The position numbers and the translations under genes were made by a program. This document shows, piece after piece, positions 60,958-64,000 of a DNA stretch of 64,000 nt. The notes below the pieces were generated by a model. It was not told the DNA's origin. It did not search any database and worked only from the letters and a program-made list of their open reading frames with translations. Source of the DNA: Pseudomonas rubra (GTDB lineage Bacteria; Pseudomonadota; Gammaproteobacteria; Pseudomonadales; Pseudomonadaceae); the NCBI RefSeq assembly GCF_028656935.1, contig NZ_JAMDGZ010000047.1, positions 1 through 64,000 of the forward strand, in the 5' to 3' direction. Position 1 is the stretch's first letter, and each line of letters opens with the position of its first letter.

Positions 60958-62556
60958 TTACAGCGCAGGCTCAGCCTGTACTGCAGGGGCCGCTTCCGGC
61001 AGCACCGGAACGTACAGCAGACCCAGACGCGAACTGCTCCATTCACGGGTCTTGTTGGTCAGCTCAAGATTGTTGTTGAGCTTCTGGCCATAAGTCGGAA
61101 CGATTTCCTTCAGCTTGGCCTGCCATTCAGGGGTCTTGATGCGATCCTTGAAGGTCTTTTCCAGCACGGTCAGCATGATCGGTGCAGCGGTCGAAGCACC
61201 AGGGGATGCACCCAGCAGCGCAGCGATGGTGCCGTCCTGGGCAGCAACGACTTCGGTACCGAACTGCAGGATGCCACCGTGCTCAGGGTCCTTCTTGATC
61301 ACCTGTACACGTTGACCGGCTTGCAGCAGTTTCCAGTCTTCGTTCTTGGCGTTCGGGAAGTACTCACGCAGGGCAGTCATGCGGTCATCGAAGCTCAACA
61401 TCAACTGGCCCATCAGGTAGGTGCTCAGGTCGATGTTGTCGATGCCGGCGTGGGTCATCGGCATGATGTTGTGGGTGGTCAGCGCAGCGAACATGTCCAG
61501 CAGCGAGCCGTTCTTCAGGAACTTGGTCGAGAAGGTGGCAAACGGGCCGAACAGCAGCACTTCCTTGCCATCGATCACGCGGGTATCCAGGTGCGGAACC
61601 GACATCGGCGGTGCACCCACCGAAGCCTTGCCGTACAACTTGGCCTTGTGACGGGCAACGATGTCCTGGTTGTCGGTCATCAGGAACTGGCCGCCCACCG
61701 GGAAGCCGGCGTAGCCGTCGGCTTCAGGAATGCCCGATTTCTGCAGCAGCTTCAGGGCGCCACCACCGGCACCAATGAAGACGAACTTGGCCTTGATGCT
61801 GCTCTCGACACCCTTGTTGGCCAGGTCGGCGACGACCACGGTCCAGGTGTTGTCAGCGTTGCGCACGATGTCACGGACTTCGTGCTGAACGTGCAGCTTG
61901 ACGTTGTCATGCTTGGTCAACGAAGTGATCAGTTGGCGGGTGATCTCGCCAAAGTTGACGTCGGTACCGATCGGCATGCGGGTTGCCGCGATCTTCTGGT
62001 CGGCGGCACGGCCTTCCATCACGATCGGCACCCACTTCTGGATCTGCGCGTGGTCTTCGGAGTACTCCATGCCACGGAACAGCGAGCTGTGCTGCAGGGC
62101 TTCATGACGCTTCTTGAGGAACTCGACGTTCTTGTCGCCCCAGACGAAGCTCATGTGCGGCACGTTGTTGATGAACGACTTGGGGTTGCTCAGCACGTTC
62201 TGCTCGACCTGGTAGGCCCAGAACTGCTTGGAGATTTCGAACTGCTCGTTGACACCCACCGCCTTGCTGATGTCGATCTTGCCGTCGGCACCTTCGCTGG
62301 TGTAGTTCAGCTCACAGAACGCGGAGTGGCCGGTACCGGCGTTGTTCCAGGCGTTGGAGCTTTCTTCGGCGACCTTGTCCAGGCGTTCGTAGATATCGAT
62401 CGACCAACCGGGTTCCAGCTCGTTGAGGTAGGTACCCAGGCTTGCACTCATGATGCCGCCGCCGATCAGCAGCACGTCTACGGTTTTTTCGGGCTCACTG
62501 GGCTTTGAGCAACCGATGACACTCAGGCACAGGAGCGTCAGCAGGATTTTTTTCAT
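60958..62556 (-). CDS. mqo: Malate:quinone oxidoreductase with lipoprotein signal
   Basis: A 532-residue FAD enzyme oxidising malate to oxaloacetate and reducing quinone. After residue 25 the standard Mqo fold begins: VDVLLIGGGIMSASLGTYLN (FAD-binding), ESSNAWNNAGTGHSAFCELN, then FVFIGAGGGALKLLQKSGI and GASPGASTAAPIMLTVLE near the end. The N-terminus is MKKILLTLLCLSVIGC followed by SKPSEPEK, a lipobox with an invariant Cys. This suggests export and lipid anchoring, whereas standard Mqo faces the cytoplasm. Pseudomonads carry several mqo paralogues. Enzyme call firm; location is the open question. Confidence 0.93.
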   Translation of the reverse strand: MKKILLTLLCLSVIGCSKPSEPEKTVDVLLIGGGIMSASLGTYLNELEPGWSIDIYERLDKVAEESSNAWNNAGTGHSAFCELNYTSEGADGKIDISKAVGVNEQFEISKQFWAYQVEQNVLSNPKSFINNVPHMSFVWGDKNVEFLKKRHEALQHSSLFRGMEYSEDHAQIQKWVPIVMEGRAADQKIAATRMPIGTDVNFGEITRQLITSLTKHDNVKLHVQHEVRDIVRNADNTWTVVVADLANKGVESSIKAKFVFIGAGGGALKLLQKSGIPEADGYAGFPVGGQFLMTDNQDIVARHKAKLYGKASVGAPPMSVPHLDTRVIDGKEVLLFGPFATFSTKFLKNGSLLDMFAALTTHNIMPMTHAGIDNIDLSTYLMGQLMLSFDDRMTALREYFPNAKNEDWKLLQAGQRVQVIKKDPEHGGILQFGTEVVAAQDGTIAALLGASPGASTAAPIMLTVLEKTFKDRIKTPEWQAKLKEIVPTYGQKLNNNLELTNKTREWSSSRLGLLYVPVLPEAAPAVQAEPAL

Positions 62557-62929
62557 AGTTCAATCCAATTGAAGTGAAGTAATTGGCAATGACCGCAGGT
62601 CCCGTAGTGCACGCCCGGATTCTTATTGTTGCTCGCGCAGTCCAAAGCTTAGCGTAGCGGGTGCTCAGGCAATCGGCCGGATGCACAGGCAATGGATGGC
62701 GGCTGGGGTTGTTCGATGGATCGGGAACGGTCGTCACGCCAGACTCGGGGCAGCGCCGCCGGTGTCAGGGTGGCTCGCCTTAAAGCAGGAAGCGGGCCAA
62801 CTTTCACAAGACCAACGGCTAATAGCTAGGACGAGTCGTCGCACCCTAACTTTAACGGTTAAGCTGGCGGCAATCCGCCACATTACCAGGCCTTTTCGAC
62901 AGAATGTGGCGGATTTCCCCCTTTTCTAC
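62557..62929. other. 373-bp intergenic region upstream of mqo
   Basis: Holds the mqo promoter and the downstream end of the chemoreceptor gene. A small TGGCGG-CAAT-CCGCCA hairpin (62875-62890) has no T tract. No gene seen. Confidence 0.4.
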
Positions 62930-64000
62930 TCAGGCGCTCAACCGCGCAGTGACTTCACCGAGCTGCCCGGACAACCCGTGCAAGTGCTGCCCAGCTTGTT
63001 CAGTCTGTTGCACGGCCTGCTGGTTGGTGGTGGCAATGCGGGTGATTTCCACCAGGTTGCGCGAGATGTCTTCGGCGACGCTGGTCTGCTCTTCAGCCGC
63101 CGTGGCGATCTGCCGGTTCATGTCGCGGATCGCCTCCACCGCCACAGTGATGCGCTGCAGCATCTGCCCGGCCTGCTGCACCTGCTCGGCGCCCTCCTCG
63201 CTGCGCTGCTGCCCGCTTTCAATGGCCTTGACCGCCTCCACCGCGCCGGACTGCACGGCGCTGATGATCTGGTTGATCTCGGCAATCGACGCCGCCGTGC
63301 GCTGGGCCAGGCTACGCACCTCATCGGCGACCACGGCAAAGCCGCGTCCGGCCTCACCAGCCCTTGCTGCCTCGATCGCCGCATTGAGCGCAAGCAGGTT
63401 GGTCTGCTCGGCAATGCCGCGAATTACCTCGAGCACCTTGCCGATGCGGGCGCTGTCAGCTTCCAGGTGGCGAATTACCTTGGCCGTGCCAGCAATTTCC
63501 TGGTTGACCACGGCAATGGTATTGATCGTTGCCTGCATCACCTGCTCACCGGCCTGGGCGCTATGGTCGGCCTGGTCGGCGGCACGGGCGGCATCGGCGG
63601 CATGGCGGGCGACTTCCTGGGCAGTCGCGGACATCTCGTGCATAGCCGTCGCCACCTGATCAGTACGCTGGAACTGATCGTCGGTGCCGCGTGCCATATT
63701 GCTGGCGATACCGCGCAGCTCACCACTGGCGCCGTCCAGCTCAGCGGCGTTGCGCTGCAGGCGGCTGAAGGTGTCGGCGAGAAAATCGCGCAGGGTGTTG
63801 GCCGCCACTGCCAGCCGTCCCAGCTCATCCTGACGGTCGCTGGCGACCCGCGCCTCGAAGCGCCCTTGGCTCAACTGGGCGACATAGTCGATCAGGCCAC
63901 GGATAGGCTCGATCAGGCTGCGGTTGACCAGCCACAGGCTGAACAGCCCGACCAGCACGGCTGAGCCAAACATCACCAGCAAGCCCAGCCACACTGTGCG
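62930..64000 (-). CDS. Methyl-accepting chemotaxis protein, C-terminal part (cut by window edge)
   Basis: The 357 C-terminal residues of a chemoreceptor; the N-terminus with the periplasmic sensor lies beyond the window. Seen: the second transmembrane helix (LLVMFGSAVLVGLFSLWLV), a HAMP domain, then the long signalling coiled coil with the hairpin tip IRGIAEQTNLLALNAAIEAA and GRGFAVVADEVRSLA. Methylation-helix-like repeats flank the tip. The ligand cannot be predicted from what is visible. Confidence 0.93.
   Translation of the reverse strand, partial: RTVWLGLLVMFGSAVLVGLFSLWLVNRSLIEPIRGLIDYVAQLSQGRFEARVASDRQDELGRLAVAANTLRDFLADTFSRLQRNAAELDGASGELRGIASNMARGTDDQFQRTDQVATAMHEMSATAQEVARHAADAARAADQADHSAQAGEQVMQATINTIAVVNQEIAGTAKVIRHLEADSARIGKVLEVIRGIAEQTNLLALNAAIEAARAGEAGRGFAVVADEVRSLAQRTAASIAEINQIISAVQSGAVEAVKAIESGQQRSEEGAEQVQQAGQMLQRITVAVEAIRDMNRQIATAAEEQTSVAEDISRNLVEITRIATTNQQAVQQTEQAGQHLHGLSGQLGEVTARLSA

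Noticed and set aside
60583..62508. 641-codon open frame antisense to mqo
   Set aside because: Begins within the glycine-zipper gene, passes the bidirectional terminator and has no motif; the minus-strand Mqo frame is clearly real.

Overview
The window reads as a core chromosomal segment of a Pseudomonas, most likely of the P. putida group. It has high-GC coding sequence throughout. It carries many pseudomonad REP palindromes of the form GCGGGGCAAGCCCGC plus TCCCACA. It also has a gene order that I recall from P. aeruginosa PAO1 and P. putida: dusA-tal-rssC-rssB-pilZ-mlaA, queF-cupredoxin-copRS, lolCDE-pilZ-gdpD-sthA, gap-mfd-csiV, nagZ-psrA-lexA-sulA-topA-fadAB, uup-slt, moeA-moaB-tRNA-Pro. 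The species is inferred from memory of synteny, not from a search. No insertion sequence, prophage, CRISPR array or origin was seen.

Layout. 1-5.3 kb: a TSUP permease, two orphan hypothetical genes, a DUF1176 secreted protein, a decayed LysR remnant and dusA. 5.4-16.2 kb: transaldolase, a cytoplasmic PhoD-like phosphatase, the RssB/RssC partner-switch pair, PilZ, MlaA, a HAD-fold protein lacking its catalytic motif, DUF4404, QueF, and a cupredoxin divergent from a CopRS-type two-component pair. 16.2-25.1 kb: the lolCDE operon, a second PilZ protein, a glycerophosphodiesterase, transhydrogenase SthA, an orphan ApbE and an N-terminally extended GAPDH. 25.2-35.1 kb: mfd, csiV, a SWIM-SNF2 helicase, nagZ, an L,D-transpeptidase and psrA with its own operators. 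35.2-47.2 kb: lexA-sulA with two SOS boxes, two small conserved proteins, topA, DUF1653, fadBA, a gap with a probable unannotated transcript end, a universal stress protein and the ABC-F ATPase Uup. 47.4-64 kb: soluble lytic transglycosylase, a MOSC protein, CheV with a CheA-P1-like protein, a NarL-type two-component pair, a lipid kinase, a two-gene mannose/glycosyltransferase insert, moeA-moaB, a small lipoprotein, tRNA-Pro(CGG), a glycine-zipper protein, a lipoprotein-type malate:quinone oxidoreductase and a truncated chemoreceptor.

How parts fit. Envelope upkeep is prominent: LolCDE, MlaA, NagZ, Slt, L,D-transpeptidase, CsiV and glycine zipper. Stress and regulation form a second theme: RssBC (RpoS control), PsrA (fatty-acid-sensing activator of rpoS and repressor of fad genes) and LexA/SulA. 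PsrA and a likely target, fadBA, lie within 9 kb of each other. Redox and carbon genes (tal, gap, sthA, mqo) make a third theme.

I did not find a convincing wholly new system. The best leads are: a malate:quinone oxidoreductase with a lipoprotein signal, a stand-alone CheA-P1-like protein beside cheV, an orphan ApbE with no visible substrate, a HAD pseudoenzyme, a candidate small RNA upstream of fadB, and matched-variant REP pairs.
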